Shown here one piece after another: positions 14,906 to 23,712 of a DNA stretch of 47,529 nt. Under the pieces are notes generated by a model that saw nothing but the letters and a program-made list of their open reading frames with translations, ran no database searches and had not been told where the DNA came from. Location of the stretch: the NCBI GenBank assembly GCA_902803375.1, contig CADCPN010000002.1, forward strand, positions 1 through 47,529, in the 5' to 3' direction. This DNA is from an uncultured Erysipelotrichaceae bacterium. Its GTDB lineage: Bacteria; Bacillota_I; Bacilli_A; RFN20; CAG-826. The position numbers were made by a program, and so were the translations under genes. Position 1 is the stretch's first letter; each line of letters begins with the position of its first letter.

Positions 14906-15193
14906 TTATTTCTTGGAAAGGATGCGGTTATAGCCCTTACCGGTTTTTACGCATTTGCTGACCCTGGCGAGGGTGGCGGAGCTAATATCGGTCTCTTTGT
15001 TCACCTCAATATAGGTCTTGCCCTCAAGGAAGAGCTTTGCGGAGTGGATACGGCCGCTTAAGGACTTCAATTCCCTTTGGGAAAGAAGGTCATCCAAAAA
15101 CTCCTTGGCCTCTTCTTTGGTCTCAACTTTCGTTAATGCTTCATAGAGCTCGTCGAGCTCCTGCTCATTCAATTGGATTCCCGGTTTGTTCAT
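14906..15193 (-). CDS. YerC/YecD-type TrpR-like regulator
   Basis: A 95-residue all-helical DNA-binding protein of the Trp-repressor-like YerC family. LTKVETKEEAKEFLDDLLSQ then ELKSLSGRIHSAKLFLEGKT, and the HTH YIEVNKETDISSATLARVSK, match the family closely. Its start overlaps the last 29 nt of the broken ABC ATPase gene, so it was the last gene of that operon and probably still uses its transcript. Unlike its three upstream neighbours it is intact. What it regulates is not known. Confidence 0.88.
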   Translation of the reverse strand: MNKPGIQLNEQELDELYEALTKVETKEEAKEFLDDLLSQRELKSLSGRIHSAKLFLEGKTYIEVNKETDISSATLARVSKCVKTGKGYNRILSKK

Positions 15194-16040
15194 TTTGTTT
15201 CTCGCTGGCGAGGAAGTCTGTTAATTCCTGAGTGGCAGGATTGGAAAGAATGCTGCGATTGCCCTCCTCCACTATTTTACTGCTCTTCAAAAAAACAACG
15301 TAGTCAGAAATCTTGCTGGCAAAGGTCATTTCGTGAGTAACCACCAGCATAGTGATGCCCGTGGTCTTTAGTTTGAGGATCATGTTTCTGACCTCATTCT
15401 TCAAACTCGGGTCCAGAGCGCTGGTCGGTTCATCAAAGCAAAGGACTTTCGGAGATAGGGCAAGGGCTCGCAGAATGGCGACGTGCTGCTTCTCGCCTCC
15501 AGATAGTTCAAAGGGATAGGAGTCGAGTTTGGATTCGAGACGGAATTCCTTAATGTATTTGGTAAGCCTTTCCTGTTCTATCCTCAAAGATTCTTCGTAG
15601 TACTTCTTAGCGGTTTTGCCTCTTTCGAAGAGCTTTTCGCCTTTGGCTTTTTCCTAGGCTTCTTTCTTTAGCTTGAGCTCAAGAGGCACGAAGATATTCT
15701 TGCTCACCTTATATTGTGGGAAAAGGTTAAAGCCTTGGAAAATTAGGCCGAAATTCGACCCACGTTTTGCCACTTCCTTACGGCTAGGCTTCTTATTGGA
15801 GTTAGTGAGTTCGCCGCCGAGATAAATCTCGCCAGAATCCATCGTCTCAAGGTAATTCATAATGCGAAGGAAGGTGGTTTTGCCAGAGCTAGAATCGCCG
15901 ATAATGCAGATAGTCTGCCCTTTCTCTAGTTCAAAGGAAAAGTCAGTGATGGCGACGTTTTTCTTGAAGGCTTTATTTACGTTTTTAACTTCTAAGAATG
16001 CCAGGCGATTATCCTTCGTAATAAGAGAACTTCTTCTCAA
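15165..16040 (-). pseudogene. Amino-acid ABC transporter ATPase with in-frame amber stop
   Basis: A polar-amino-acid (GlnQ-like) ABC ATPase read in one frame but cut by TAG at 15654-15656. Before the stop: GDSSSGKTT (Walker A) and GLIFQGFNLFP (Q-loop). After it: LSGGEKQHVAILRALALSP (signature), CFDEPTSALDP (Walker B) and VVTHEM (H-loop). All catalytic motifs survive. The segment around the stop (residues about 128-150) is Lys/Glu-rich and unlike the family, so an insertion may also be present. The usual ATG ahead of FLEVKNVNKAF is lost. With the two genes upstream also broken, I read it as decay, not read-through. Confidence 0.8.
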
Positions 16041-16648
16041 AAAAATTGAGTAACAGGCTTAGCAAGCCATTAAAGGCCAAATAGAAGAGGCCGGTGTAGA
16101 AGAGAACGTAGATGATCGCATGGGTCGCGACGATCTTCTCGGCTGCCAAGATGATCTCGGTAACAGCAACGGCGCGAGCAAAGGCGGTATCCTTTACCAA
16201 ACCGATGGTCTCATTGGTAAGAGGCAGGGAGAACCTTTTTGATCACCTGCATCAAATAGACGCAGGTGAAGGTCTGGGTTCTCAATAAGCCAAGAACCTG
16301 CGCCGCTTCTCTTTGTCCGGCATCAACCGACTGGTAACCGGCGCGGAAGACCTCGGAGAAATAGACGGCATAGTTGACGACGATGGCGAGGATGACCGCG
16401 ACCATGCGGTTAAGGGCAGGGGCGTGGAAGAGCAGCCCCGGCACGTAGAACACGACCATGATCTGAAGCATTAGCGGGGTTCCGCGAATAATCCAGATGA
16501 AGACCTGCATGCTTTTCCTGACCGCCTTGAAGCGACTCATGCTCAACCAGCAAAAAAGAACCCCCAAGGGGATAGAAAGCACAAACGAGACAACGAAGAT
16601 TAGTGCCGTGGTCTCGAAGCCTTGCAATAGTTTTAAAGTGACTTGCAC
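16009..16648 (-). pseudogene. Amino-acid ABC transporter permease, frameshifted
   Basis: A His/Glu/polar-amino-acid permease. The first part (16211-16648) is normal: GFETTALIFVVSFVLSIPLG, WIIRGTPLMLQ, and the EAA-type loop FRAGYQSVDAGQREAAQVLG. After QVIKKVLP the frame ends at SYQ-stop. Dropping one G near 16228 restores LTNETIGLVKDTAFARAVAV and the rest of the protein to 16009. So a one-base insertion has broken an otherwise complete gene. Confidence 0.82.
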
Positions 16649-16657
16649 AAATCACTT

Positions 16658-17487
16658 TTATTTGAAGTATGCGATAGGAGCGAAGACGGTGTAGCCGATG
16701 GTCATGTAACCTTTGCTCTTGATGGACTCCCAAGAGGAAGTCTCTTTAACACCTGCATACGAAGCGAAGTCTCCTGGCTCATAAAGCGATGCAAATAAAC
16801 CATATTCGTTGGCGATTTGCGCGGTTTTACCAGATTTAAAGGTCGCAGTTGGGGCCTCATTGACCTTGGCGATGAATCCTTTCTCGCCCTTTCTTCCGGC
16901 GATGCCGTAATACTCGTCTGTGAGATTATAGGAGGTGACGGTCTGAAGGTCTTTGTAGCTGGTCTTAGAAGCGATGTAGTACCTGGCCATGACGGAATCG
17001 ATGATGGCAAGCTGGCTGGTGCCGGAGAGGGCTTCGGTGAGAGCGTTCACCTGGGCGCCGCATTCGACGGGTGTGCAGGAAGAGAAGATATCGTTGTTTT
17101 GAAGACATCATCGCCTGCGGAGCCTTTCTCAAAGGCAACGGTGAAGGCGGAATCGGATTTGATTTCAGAATTGAAGGACTTCTTCGCGACGATGATCTGG
17201 GAATTCACCATATAGGGAGAAGAAATCTCCATGGCTTCCCGTCTTTCTTCGGTGATGTTCAAACCATTCCAAATCAAATCGATCTGGTCGGAGCTAAGCT
17301 CGATCTCCTTCTTATCCCACTGGATTTCCTGGAATCTGACATCGACGCCGAGGTTTTCCCCGACGGCCTTTGCCAAATCGATATCAAAGCCAATGAGCTG
17401 TTCATCGGCGGAACCACAGCTAACTAGACCGATGAGTGAAGCGTTGGCAAGCACAATAGCGGTAATGGCTTTCTTCCTAAAACCTTC
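16658..17487 (-). pseudogene. Amino-acid ABC transporter solute-binding lipoprotein, frameshifted and deleted
   Basis: A periplasmic-type binding protein (SBP_bac_3). A signal peptide with lipobox can be read (KKAITAIVLANASLIGLVSC), but it has no in-frame start codon: a TGA stands just upstream. After CGS the sequence jumps to DEQLIGFDIDLAKAVGENLG, missing the first strand of about 25 residues. The frame breaks again near 17094: adding one A restores NDIFSSCTPVECGAQVNALT and the C-terminal half to 16658. At least three lesions are present. Ligand-binding parts (WNGLNITEERREAMEISSPY) remain recognisable. Confidence 0.8.
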
Positions 17488-17498
17488 TCAATGCCTCA

Positions 17499-17570
17499 CT
17501 TTAGTTTGCTAAAGCGTAAACATAATATACCTTAGTGTTCTAAAGCAGTCGACACTTTATTTCACTAAAG
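17499..17570. promoter_or_regulatory. Three CTTTA-N6-TAAAG palindromes at the ABC operon promoter
   Basis: CTTTAGTTTGCTAAAG (17499-17514), CCTTAGTGTTCTAAAG (17530-17545) and CTTTATTTCACTAAAG (17555-17570). On the minus strand a TATTAT -10 lies near 17522-17527 and a weak -35 near 17545-17550, so one site sits in the promoter spacer, one downstream and one upstream. That is a standard repressor layout. The same pattern recurs at 29486-29501. Confidence 0.65.
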
Positions 17571-17663
17571 CAGAATTCCTTTGTTTTGTCCCGTTATCGG
17601 CATGTATTAGCAGTAAGAAAACGCTTTTATCCGAATTCGGCTGGCTAATTGAGAAGAGGGTCC

Positions 17664-17669
17664 TATAAT
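17664..17669 (+). promoter_or_regulatory. -10 box of the MATE gene
   Basis: TATAAT lies 17 nt before the ATG; the expected leader is about 10 nt and includes CAGGA as a weak ribosome site. Confidence 0.5.
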
Positions 17670-17686
17670 CACCCGCGTCAGGATTT

Positions 17687-19057
17687 ATGAAAAAGAGCGT
17701 ATTCAAAGTAGACATGTCCACGGGAAACATCGCCAAGGATGCTCTCCTTTTCTCATTGCCAATCCTTTTCTCTGGATGGCTTCAGCTTCTTTATAACGCC
17801 GCTGACTTAATTGTCTGTGGCCAGTTTGGTTCAAAGTATTCCGTTGGCGCCATCGCAGCCACCAACTCCCTTACTTCCTTAATCGTTTCCTTGTTTTTAG
17901 GTTTCTCCGTCGGCGCCAATGTCTTAATGGCCACGGCATTCGGTGCAAGGCTAAAAGATAAGTCAACCAGAATCATCGGCACCACTTATGCCCTGGCAAT
18001 TGCCTCAGGCATCATCCTTGCCGTCGTCGGCGTCACCTGCTCCCGTTATTTCCTAAAAGCCATGGGCACGCCGGACGAGATCATCGAGTTGTCCAACACT
18101 TACATGATGATCTATTTCGTCGGCATCCCCTTCACGCTTATCTTCAACTTCGGGTCCGCATTGCTTCGTGGCATGGGTGAAACGTTTAAGCCTTTTCTTT
18201 TCTTAGCCTTTGCGGGCGCGGTAAACGTAAGCCTTAACTTCTTGTTTGTCATCACCTTCCACATGGACGTCGCAGGCGTCGCGACCACTACGGTCATCGC
18301 ACAGGCAATATCAGCAATTCTCGTAACGATTTCACTACTCACCAGCAAAAGCCTATTCGCGAACCTGAGAATTAAGTCCATTCGCTTCCATAAAGACGAG
18401 ACCATTGGCATCATCCGTATCGGCGTTCCCGCCGGCATCCAGTCCGCCTTGTTCTCCCTCTCCAACGTCATTCTTCAGAGCTCCATCAACTCCTTCGGCC
18501 CTGACGCCGTTACCGGCGCAGGCGCGGAGAGCTCCATCGAGTCCTTCATGTCCACCGGCGTAGACGCGTTCGCACAGGCCAGCGTCGCCTTCGTTGGCGC
18601 CAACTATGGCGCGAAGAACATCCAGCGCGTGAAGAAATCCATCTTCATCATTTCCTTATATGGTTTGATCTTCACGGCCATCATGGCTACCTTCGCCTAC
18701 TTCATGGCTGAAAGTCTATTACGCATCTATATCCAAGACCCCGTCGCCATCTCCTATGGCGCAGAAAAGCTTCACTTAGTCTCAGCCACATACACCGTGT
18801 ACGCGTTAATGAGCACGATTAGCTGCGCCATCAGAGGATTCGGCTATTCCATCACCCCGATGATTGTCTCCCTCATGGGCATCTGCGTGTTGCGAATCGT
18901 CTATATCTATACCTTGTTCCCGCTTCCGGAATTGCATTCCATCTTTGGTCTCTATATCTCCTACCCATTAAGCTGGGCGGCGACGTTACTGGCCCACCTC
19001 ATATGCTTCTTCCCGCTTTCCAAGAAAGCATTCGCCAAAATCCAGCCTGCTGAATAA
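17687..19057 (+). CDS. MATE-family efflux transporter
   Basis: A 456-residue membrane protein with twelve predicted helices in two halves, as in Na+- or H+-coupled multidrug/toxin exporters. ALLFSLPILFSGWLQLLYNA then ADLIVCGQFGS opens the first half. GVPAGIQSALFSLSNVILQS and GAESSIESFMSTGVDAFAQA mark the second half. Full length for the family. Substrate cannot be predicted. It is divergent from the decayed amino-acid ABC operon, and the palindrome array at 17499-17570 lies about 100 bp upstream of its -10, so shared regulation is possible. Confidence 0.92.
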   Translation: MKKSVFKVDMSTGNIAKDALLFSLPILFSGWLQLLYNAADLIVCGQFGSKYSVGAIAATNSLTSLIVSLFLGFSVGANVLMATAFGARLKDKSTRIIGTTYALAIASGIILAVVGVTCSRYFLKAMGTPDEIIELSNTYMMIYFVGIPFTLIFNFGSALLRGMGETFKPFLFLAFAGAVNVSLNFLFVITFHMDVAGVATTTVIAQAISAILVTISLLTSKSLFANLRIKSIRFHKDETIGIIRIGVPAGIQSALFSLSNVILQSSINSFGPDAVTGAGAESSIESFMSTGVDAFAQASVAFVGANYGAKNIQRVKKSIFIISLYGLIFTAIMATFAYFMAESLLRIYIQDPVAISYGAEKLHLVSATYTVYALMSTISCAIRGFGYSITPMIVSLMGICVLRIVYIYTLFPLPELHSIFGLYISYPLSWAATLLAHLICFFPLSKKAFAKIQPAE

Positions 19058-19070
19058 GCGGGCTTTTTTA
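19044..19070 (+). terminator. MATE gene terminator
   Basis: AGCCTGCT pairs with AGCGGGCT (one G-T pair), followed by TTTTTTA. The stem includes the stop codon. Confidence 0.8.
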
Positions 19071-19095
19071 TTCTCCACAACCGATGTATTTCACG

Positions 19096-19111
19096 CATAA
19101 TAAAGGTTATG
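19096..19111 (+). promoter_or_regulatory. -10 box giving a leaderless start
   Basis: CATAAT (19096-19101) lies 7 nt before ATG 19109, with no good Shine-Dalgarno. Transcription should start at or beside the start codon. Confidence 0.45.
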
Positions 19112-19687
19112 AAGAAAAACAAATTCATCTTCTTAACAGCAAATACGGCCATCATGTATCTGCGCTTGGCCGCCATCATCGCCCTGTTCGTTTTTTTCCG
19201 TAAAGGGAATATGGATGAATACCTCGCCGCGATTGGAACGTTATTCGTCATATCCATCGTTTTGGACATCACGGGAATGCTGATGGCGATTGTGGGCTCC
19301 ATCTACGCCTTCATCATGATTCCAACCGATTTGGGCAGCCCTTATAAAATGGTCATGATGATCAAGCTCTACCAGATCCCCTGCTATATCGGAAATTACC
19401 TTTATTGGGTGATGGTTGGGGCGGGATTCCTCAATCCCTGGCTATTCCTCGCCTATTTCTTCATCATCGGTATCGGAGTAGTCATAACCTACATTTACAT
19501 GATTTCCACCTCGATCCCCAACCTCATTTATTTCTTCAAATCCAAGTTTCTGAGATTAGAAAAAACCACTCCGGCAGAATGGGTTGCAGTTGTCTTCCAT
19601 TTCATGTTTTGCCTCGACGTCATCGGGGCAATCATGCTCTATTTCCTAGAGAGGGGAAAGCAAGATAATCAGATAATCGAAGTTTAG
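19109..19687 (+). CDS. Five-helix membrane protein of unknown function
   Basis: A 192-residue hydrophobic protein with five predicted membrane segments (about 10-30, 43-72, 88-110, 113-140 and 158-182). It opens with KKNKFIFLTANTAIMYLRLA. I do not recognise the family and see no catalytic motif. The start is supported by a CATAAT box 7 nt upstream. Its stop overlaps by a few bases with the stop of the convergent Dabb gene, so the two transcripts meet tail to tail without a terminator between them. Confidence 0.7.
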   Translation: MKKNKFIFLTANTAIMYLRLAAIIALFVFFRKGNMDEYLAAIGTLFVISIVLDITGMLMAIVGSIYAFIMIPTDLGSPYKMVMMIKLYQIPCYIGNYLYWVMVGAGFLNPWLFLAYFFIIGIGVVITYIYMISTSIPNLIYFFKSKFLRLEKTTPAEWVAVVFHFMFCLDVIGAIMLYFLERGKQDNQIIEV

Positions 19688-19971
19688 TCTTCGCTGTCGA
19701 AGATGGCTTTCTTTTCCACAAGGTGACCATACTCGGCTTTCCAGGTTTTATGGAGGGCGCTCTCATCCCAGGTCGGGAGGGCATCTTTTTCCATATCGAT
19801 GGCAATCATAAGGTCGTAACGGTTATCACGCGGGGTGACGTTGGGCTTTAGGGTAACGCCACGGACGCCAGGGATGTCCTTTGCTTTCGCGTAAAGAGCG
19901 CGAACCTTCACAAGCAAAGCGGCTTTGTCGCCGACTTCTTTGCTCCATTTGACAAGGATGTAATGAATCAT
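19684..19971 (-). CDS. Dabb (stress-responsive alpha/beta barrel) protein
   Basis: A 95-residue protein of the dimeric alpha/beta-barrel fold. IHYILVKWSKEVGDKAALLV at the N-terminus, VRGVTLKPNVTPRDNRYDLM and HKTWKAEYGHLVEKKAIFD at the C-terminus fit the Dabb domain. Biochemical role is usually unknown for such stand-alone proteins. I take ATG 19971 as start: TAATAT (19978-19983) stands 6 nt before it, giving a leaderless mRNA; the frame also has a TTG at 19977. Confidence 0.8.
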   Translation of the reverse strand: MIHYILVKWSKEVGDKAALLVKVRALYAKAKDIPGVRGVTLKPNVTPRDNRYDLMIAIDMEKDALPTWDESALHKTWKAEYGHLVEKKAIFDSED

Positions 19972-20036
19972 GGCCAAATATTAACTTTTAGGTATGGCAA
20001 AGGCAAACAAGGTTCAAGTAATACCCATGGCTTCCA

Positions 20037-20083
20037 TTGTTTCTTTTGAAACAAGGTAAATATTTGCTAACATTGTTAGACGT
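20037..20083 (+). promoter_or_regulatory. Promoter and inverted repeats before the Na/Pi transporter gene
   Basis: TTGTTTC/GAAACAA inverted repeat (about 20037-20054) includes a TTGAAA -35. TAACAT, 16 bp on, lies 10 nt before ATG 20084 and is inside a CTAAC-ATT-GTTAG repeat. No Shine-Dalgarno. The repeats may be operator sites. Confidence 0.4.
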
Positions 20084-21760
20084 ATGAATCAAGCAGTTAT
20101 CAAAGCAATCGTTTATTTGCTCGTCGGTATTTCCGTTTTGCTCATCGGCATGAAAATGATGTCTGGGAGTTTGAAGAAATCCTTAGGACACCGCGCCAAA
20201 AAGTTTTTCCAGAAAACCGAAAATAGGCCTTTCCTCAACATGGGATTCGGCGCGTTAGTCACCGCCGGCATTCAATCTAGCGACGCGACCAACGCGATGG
20301 TCATCGGCTTTATCAGCGCTGGCGCGATGGGCATTTACCAAGGCCTCTGCATCATGCTTGGCGCCTATATTGGCACGACTATCACCGGCGTTCTCGCATC
20401 CTTCTCCTCACTAAGCATCTCCCTTTATTTCCTTTTATTGGCATTCATTGGCACCGTCATGATGTTCTTCACCAATGACAGGATGAAGAATATCGGCGAA
20501 ATCGCTGCAGGATTCGGCTTATTATTCTTCGGTTTGGCCATTATGAAGGATTCCTTCAAGAATGAAAGCATCGCCTCTTTCTGCCAGACATTGTTCTCCT
20601 CCATCGACTTCGGACCGTTACTATTTCTAATCGGCGTTATCCTGACCGCGATTATCCAATCCTCCAGCGCAACCACCTCCATCGTCATCGCAATGGTCGG
20701 CTCCGGCGCTTTGGCGCTGCAGGATGGTCTCTTCATCGTCCTTGGCGCGACGCTTGGCACCGTCTGCACTACGATTCTCGCCGCGATTGGTGGCGATACC
20801 CGCGGCAAAAAAGCGGCTTGGGCCGCCTTTATCCTTCGCAGTCTCTCCTCGGTCATCGTCTGCATCCTTTTAGACATCTTCAAGAAACCGATTTCCGTGG
20901 GCATGCACTTCTTCGCGATTGAAGGCAGCGATGAACTCCCCATTGCATTATTCACCGTCTTCTATAACGTTATCTTCATGCCGCTGCTCCTCCCGCTTGT
21001 GAAACCGACGATCCGCTTGATGGATAAACTCATAAAAGAAAGAGAGAATCCGGCCCTTGCCAGCACCGTCAAATTCATCGACGACAAGATGCTCTCTTTC
21101 CCCGATATCGCCGTCTCCCAGGTTAAGAAGGAGATCGTCAACATGTATTCCCTCGCGCAGGAGAACTACAACCGCGCCTTGCATGTCCTTCTTACCAACG
21201 ACGACAAGGAAATTGCGGCAATCAACGAGACCGAAGACAGAATCGACTACCTCAATAATCGCATCACGTCCTTCCTTATTGCCTTGTCCAGCAAGGTCGG
21301 TTCCTATGGCGAGCATAAGATTGGCTCCTACTACCACGTCATTAACGATATTGAGCGTATTGGCGACCATGCGATCAACCTCCTCGAACTTCATAAGCAG
21401 CTAGAAGAAAACGATTTGCACTTCTCTGGTGCGGCATTAGAAGAAATTGAATCTTTCAACAAAGTCGTTTCCGAGATGTTCTCCCTCGCTGAGACCATCT
21501 TTACAAAGAAGGATAAAAACCTTCTTGAGCAGCTGCATTCCCTTGAAGATAAGGCTGATAACTGCAAGACCACCTACTTCTCCAACCATTACCACCGCAT
21601 TATCAACAAAGAATGCGCCAACGAGTTATCACCCTTCTATTCCTCCTTCCTCACGGATATGGAGAGAATCTCCGACCACTTGGATAACATCGGCTTCTCC
21701 ATCGTTGATCCGACCGGCCTCGATGAGGAAAGCGCCGAGAAGAAAGCCTATATCAAATAG
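20084..21760 (+). CDS. Na/Pi cotransporter family protein with PhoU-like C-terminus
   Basis: A 558-residue NptA/YjbB-type protein. Residues 1-310 are membrane-embedded with the paired repeats GIQSSDATNAMVIGFISAGA and AIIQSSSATTSIVIAMVGSG, the QSS motifs that bind Na+ and phosphate in this family. Residues about 340-545 are helical and resemble PhoU (ERIGDHAINLLEL and ERISDHLDNIGF are the metal-binding repeats). In the first repeat, QSSDAT replaces QSSSAT. Phosphate uptake or export is the likely role; direction is uncertain. Terminator at 21771-21811. Confidence 0.9.
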   Translation: MNQAVIKAIVYLLVGISVLLIGMKMMSGSLKKSLGHRAKKFFQKTENRPFLNMGFGALVTAGIQSSDATNAMVIGFISAGAMGIYQGLCIMLGAYIGTTITGVLASFSSLSISLYFLLLAFIGTVMMFFTNDRMKNIGEIAAGFGLLFFGLAIMKDSFKNESIASFCQTLFSSIDFGPLLFLIGVILTAIIQSSSATTSIVIAMVGSGALALQDGLFIVLGATLGTVCTTILAAIGGDTRGKKAAWAAFILRSLSSVIVCILLDIFKKPISVGMHFFAIEGSDELPIALFTVFYNVIFMPLLLPLVKPTIRLMDKLIKERENPALASTVKFIDDKMLSFPDIAVSQVKKEIVNMYSLAQENYNRALHVLLTNDDKEIAAINETEDRIDYLNNRITSFLIALSSKVGSYGEHKIGSYYHVINDIERIGDHAINLLELHKQLEENDLHFSGAALEEIESFNKVVSEMFSLAETIFTKKDKNLLEQLHSLEDKADNCKTTYFSNHYHRIINKECANELSPFYSSFLTDMERISDHLDNIGFSIVDPTGLDEESAEKKAYIK

Positions 21761-21770
21761 CAAAGATCCC

Positions 21771-21811
21771 ACGCTTCTTTAACTTTCCGCTAAAAGGAAG
21801 CGTTTTCTCTT
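21771..21811 (+). terminator. Na/Pi transporter gene terminator
   Basis: ACGCTTC (21771-21777) pairs with GAAGCGT (21797-21803), followed by TTTCTCTT. Confidence 0.75.
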
Positions 21812-21889
21812 ACCTATATATCTATATCGAATGTCGGTGCATTCCATGTATAGGCGCGTATAAGTAATGAGCGATTTGGCGCATTTTAT

Positions 21890-22600
21890 GTGGAAATCTT
21901 AAAAATCCTTGCTCTCCAGATCCTTGTGATGTTCTTCCTATCTGGAATCGACTTCCTGCTGTTTAAGACAGGAATGATCGTTCAAAGGGGTAGCAAAGCC
22001 CTCGGAAACATCCCGGTCTATGTTTCATTGCCAGTAGTCGTCTTCTATATCGCCTGCTTGATCGGCGTCCTTACCGTTGGCCAATGGACCTATGGCGTCT
22101 ATTGGCTTACCAAGGATAAGACGCGCATCTCCTTCAAGCATATCGTCACCGTGCCGACCCTAATCGCATTGGGTCTAGGCTTGATCGTCTTTTTCCCTGG
22201 CATAGGCAACTATATTCCCGAATTCTTAGACACCATCCTCAATTATGGCATTGGACTAAATACTCCGCTTGCCATATTCGGCATCGTCATCTACCTAACG
22301 CAGACCGATCTTAAGGATATGGTGAAGGGATTCTCTAACTACACAGTCTCCTTGGTCCGCCTTATCCTCATCCCCTTCATGACGTTTGGCTTACTGTCTT
22401 TCATCCCGAATGAGTTCATCATGTTGAAGATGACGGCTCTTATTGCCTCTTGCTGCCCGAGCGGCGCCAACATCGCCGTCTTGGCAGAGAAATACGATTG
22501 GGACCTCTCTCTCGCGCAATAGAGACCGTCGTCATCTCTACGTTGCTAAGCTTGGTAACCATTCCGCCAGATCATGATGTTGGCTGGTTATATTGGGGGG
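21890..22600 (+). pseudogene. AEC-family (auxin efflux carrier) transporter, deleted and frameshifted
   Basis: The N-terminus (ALQILVMFFLSGIDFLLFKT then GSKALGNI) is that of AEC transporters, but the sequence then passes almost directly to the central loop, missing about 70-80 residues (helices 2-4). The C-terminal half is present (MTALIASCCPSGANIAVLAE then KYDWDLSLAQ) up to a stop at 22520. In another frame it continues ETVVISTLLSLVTIP, the expected next helix, and then degenerates. So it has at least one deletion, one frameshift and a lost end. The only start is GTG at 21890. Confidence 0.72.
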
Positions 22601-22607
22601 TCAAATA

Positions 22608-22641
22608 CAGAAAAAGTTAAGACACCATTGCATCTCAACTT
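22608..22641 (-). terminator. Terminator of the aldolase gene
   Basis: On the minus strand AAGTTGAGA pairs with TCTTAACTT (22633-22641 with 22614-22622), followed by TTTTTCTG. Confidence 0.75.
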
Positions 22642-22658
22642 TAAATTTTTGTTGATGG

Positions 22659-23297
22659 TTACTTACTTTTTGCAGCGTTGGCAAAGATTTTCAAGCCAGC
22701 ATCGGTTAACGGATGTTCAATCATCTTCATCATGACTTTATAGGGGATGGTGGCAATGTCGCTTCCGGCTAAGGCCGCGGATTCAATGTGTTTGAGGTTG
22801 CGGATGGAGGCGGCGATAATCTCGGTCTTGTAGCCATAGATGGCTTTAACCTTGGCAATGTTGCGAATAAGCTCTTCCGTCTCCATGCCAGCATCATCAA
22901 GTCTGCCCATGAACGGAGAGACAAAGGTAGCGCCGGCCTCCATGGCTAGCAAAGCCTGGTCAACGGAGAAACAAAGGGTAACATTGGTCTTAATTCCTTC
23001 TTTGACAAGGGTTTTGCAGGCTTTTATGCCTTCCCAGGTCATCGGAAGTTTAATGACGATGTTCTTGTGGATCTTGGCGAGATCCCTACCCTGGGCGATC
23101 ATGGTTTCAGCATCGCCCTCGGTGACTTCGGCAGAGATGGGGCCATCAACGAGAGAAACAATCTCATGGATGACATCCTCAAGTTTTCTTCCCTCTTTCG
23201 CGATCAAAGATGGGTTGGTGGTAACGCCACTGACAATTCCGCAGGCAGCGGCAGCGCGGATTTCCTCCACGTTCGCGGTATCGATAAACAATTTCAT
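22659..23297 (-). CDS. fsa: Transaldolase / fructose-6-phosphate aldolase (TalC-like)
   Basis: A 212-residue class I aldolase of the small transaldolase (TalC/MipB) family in sugar-phosphate metabolism. [20 protein letters not shown] then [12 protein letters not shown] is the hallmark N-terminus; [19 protein letters not shown] includes the Schiff-base Lys in KLP; and [13 protein letters not shown] is the phosphate-binding part. Whether it acts as transaldolase or as aldolase cannot be told. AAGGAGT lies 8 nt before ATG 23297, which decides the start against the TTG at 23306. Its upstream region has TATAAT and an 11-bp direct repeat. Confidence 0.92.
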   Translation of the reverse strand: MKLFIDTANVEEIRAAAACGIVSGVTTNPSLIAKEGRKLEDVIHEIVSLVDGPISAEVTEGDAETMIAQGRDLAKIHKNIVIKLPMTWEGIKACKTLVKEGIKTNVTLCFSVDQALLAMEAGATFVSPFMGRLDDAGMETEELIRNIAKVKAIYGYKTEIIAASIRNLKHIESAALAGSDIATIPYKVMMKMIEHPLTDAGLKIFANAAKSK

Positions 23298-23351
23298 AGT
23301 TTTCACTCCTTATGCATCGATTCGAAACTAAAGGTACTTTGGTTTCTGGCC

Positions 23352-23388
23352 ATTATACGCCGGCCCAAGATAAAAGTGCCCAAGATAA
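23352..23388 (-). promoter_or_regulatory. Aldolase promoter with 11-bp direct repeat
   Basis: TATAAT on the minus strand (23352-23357). GCCCAAGATAA occurs twice on the plus strand (23363-23373 and 23378-23388), 15 bp apart, over the -35 zone. The -35 itself is weak, so an activator may bind the repeat. Confidence 0.45.
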
Positions 23389-23673
23389 TTTAACGAGCAC
23401 GCCCTGGAAGCCATGCAAAATAGCGGCCAAAACGTTCCCAAGCATTTCTCATTATGCGCATAAGAGCAGATGGGAAAAAGAGGCTCGCATCGTTTGAAGC
23501 TAGGCTGGGTGGACTGATTCGGAGAAAAAAGAAGAATAGGCGAAGATGGACCGCCTAAAGGCGGAAAGAAAAGAAAAGACGGTGACTTATCGCTAGCTGA
23601 TGATGCACAAAGCCATCTATGAACAGATGATTATCCAATATAAGGCATACAATCTTATCGATTGATTTTAACG
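23389..23673 (+). other. Possible decayed gene, no intact reading frame
   Basis: On the plus strand one frame reads WTDSEKKEE, stop, AKMDRLKAERKEKTVTYR, stop, LMMHKAIYEQMIIQYKAYNL and IDF, which looks like a charged helical protein cut by two TAG codons. I do not recognise the family. A CCGCC-TAAA-GGCGG hairpin lies at 23551-23564. Nothing else is seen here. Confidence 0.3.
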
Positions 23674-23699
23674 ACAAAAAATCCGCTGCGGCGCGGATT
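23674..23699 (-). terminator. tRNA-Ala terminator
   Basis: AATCCGC and GCGGATT (23693-23699 with 23680-23686), followed on the minus strand by TTTTTGTC. Confidence 0.8.
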
Positions 23700-23712
23700 A
23701 TTTATTTTTGTT

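Noticed and set aside
15654-15656. Amber codon as pyrrolysine or read-through in the ABC ATPase
   Set aside because: The permease and binding-protein genes of the same operon are also broken, so decay is simpler.
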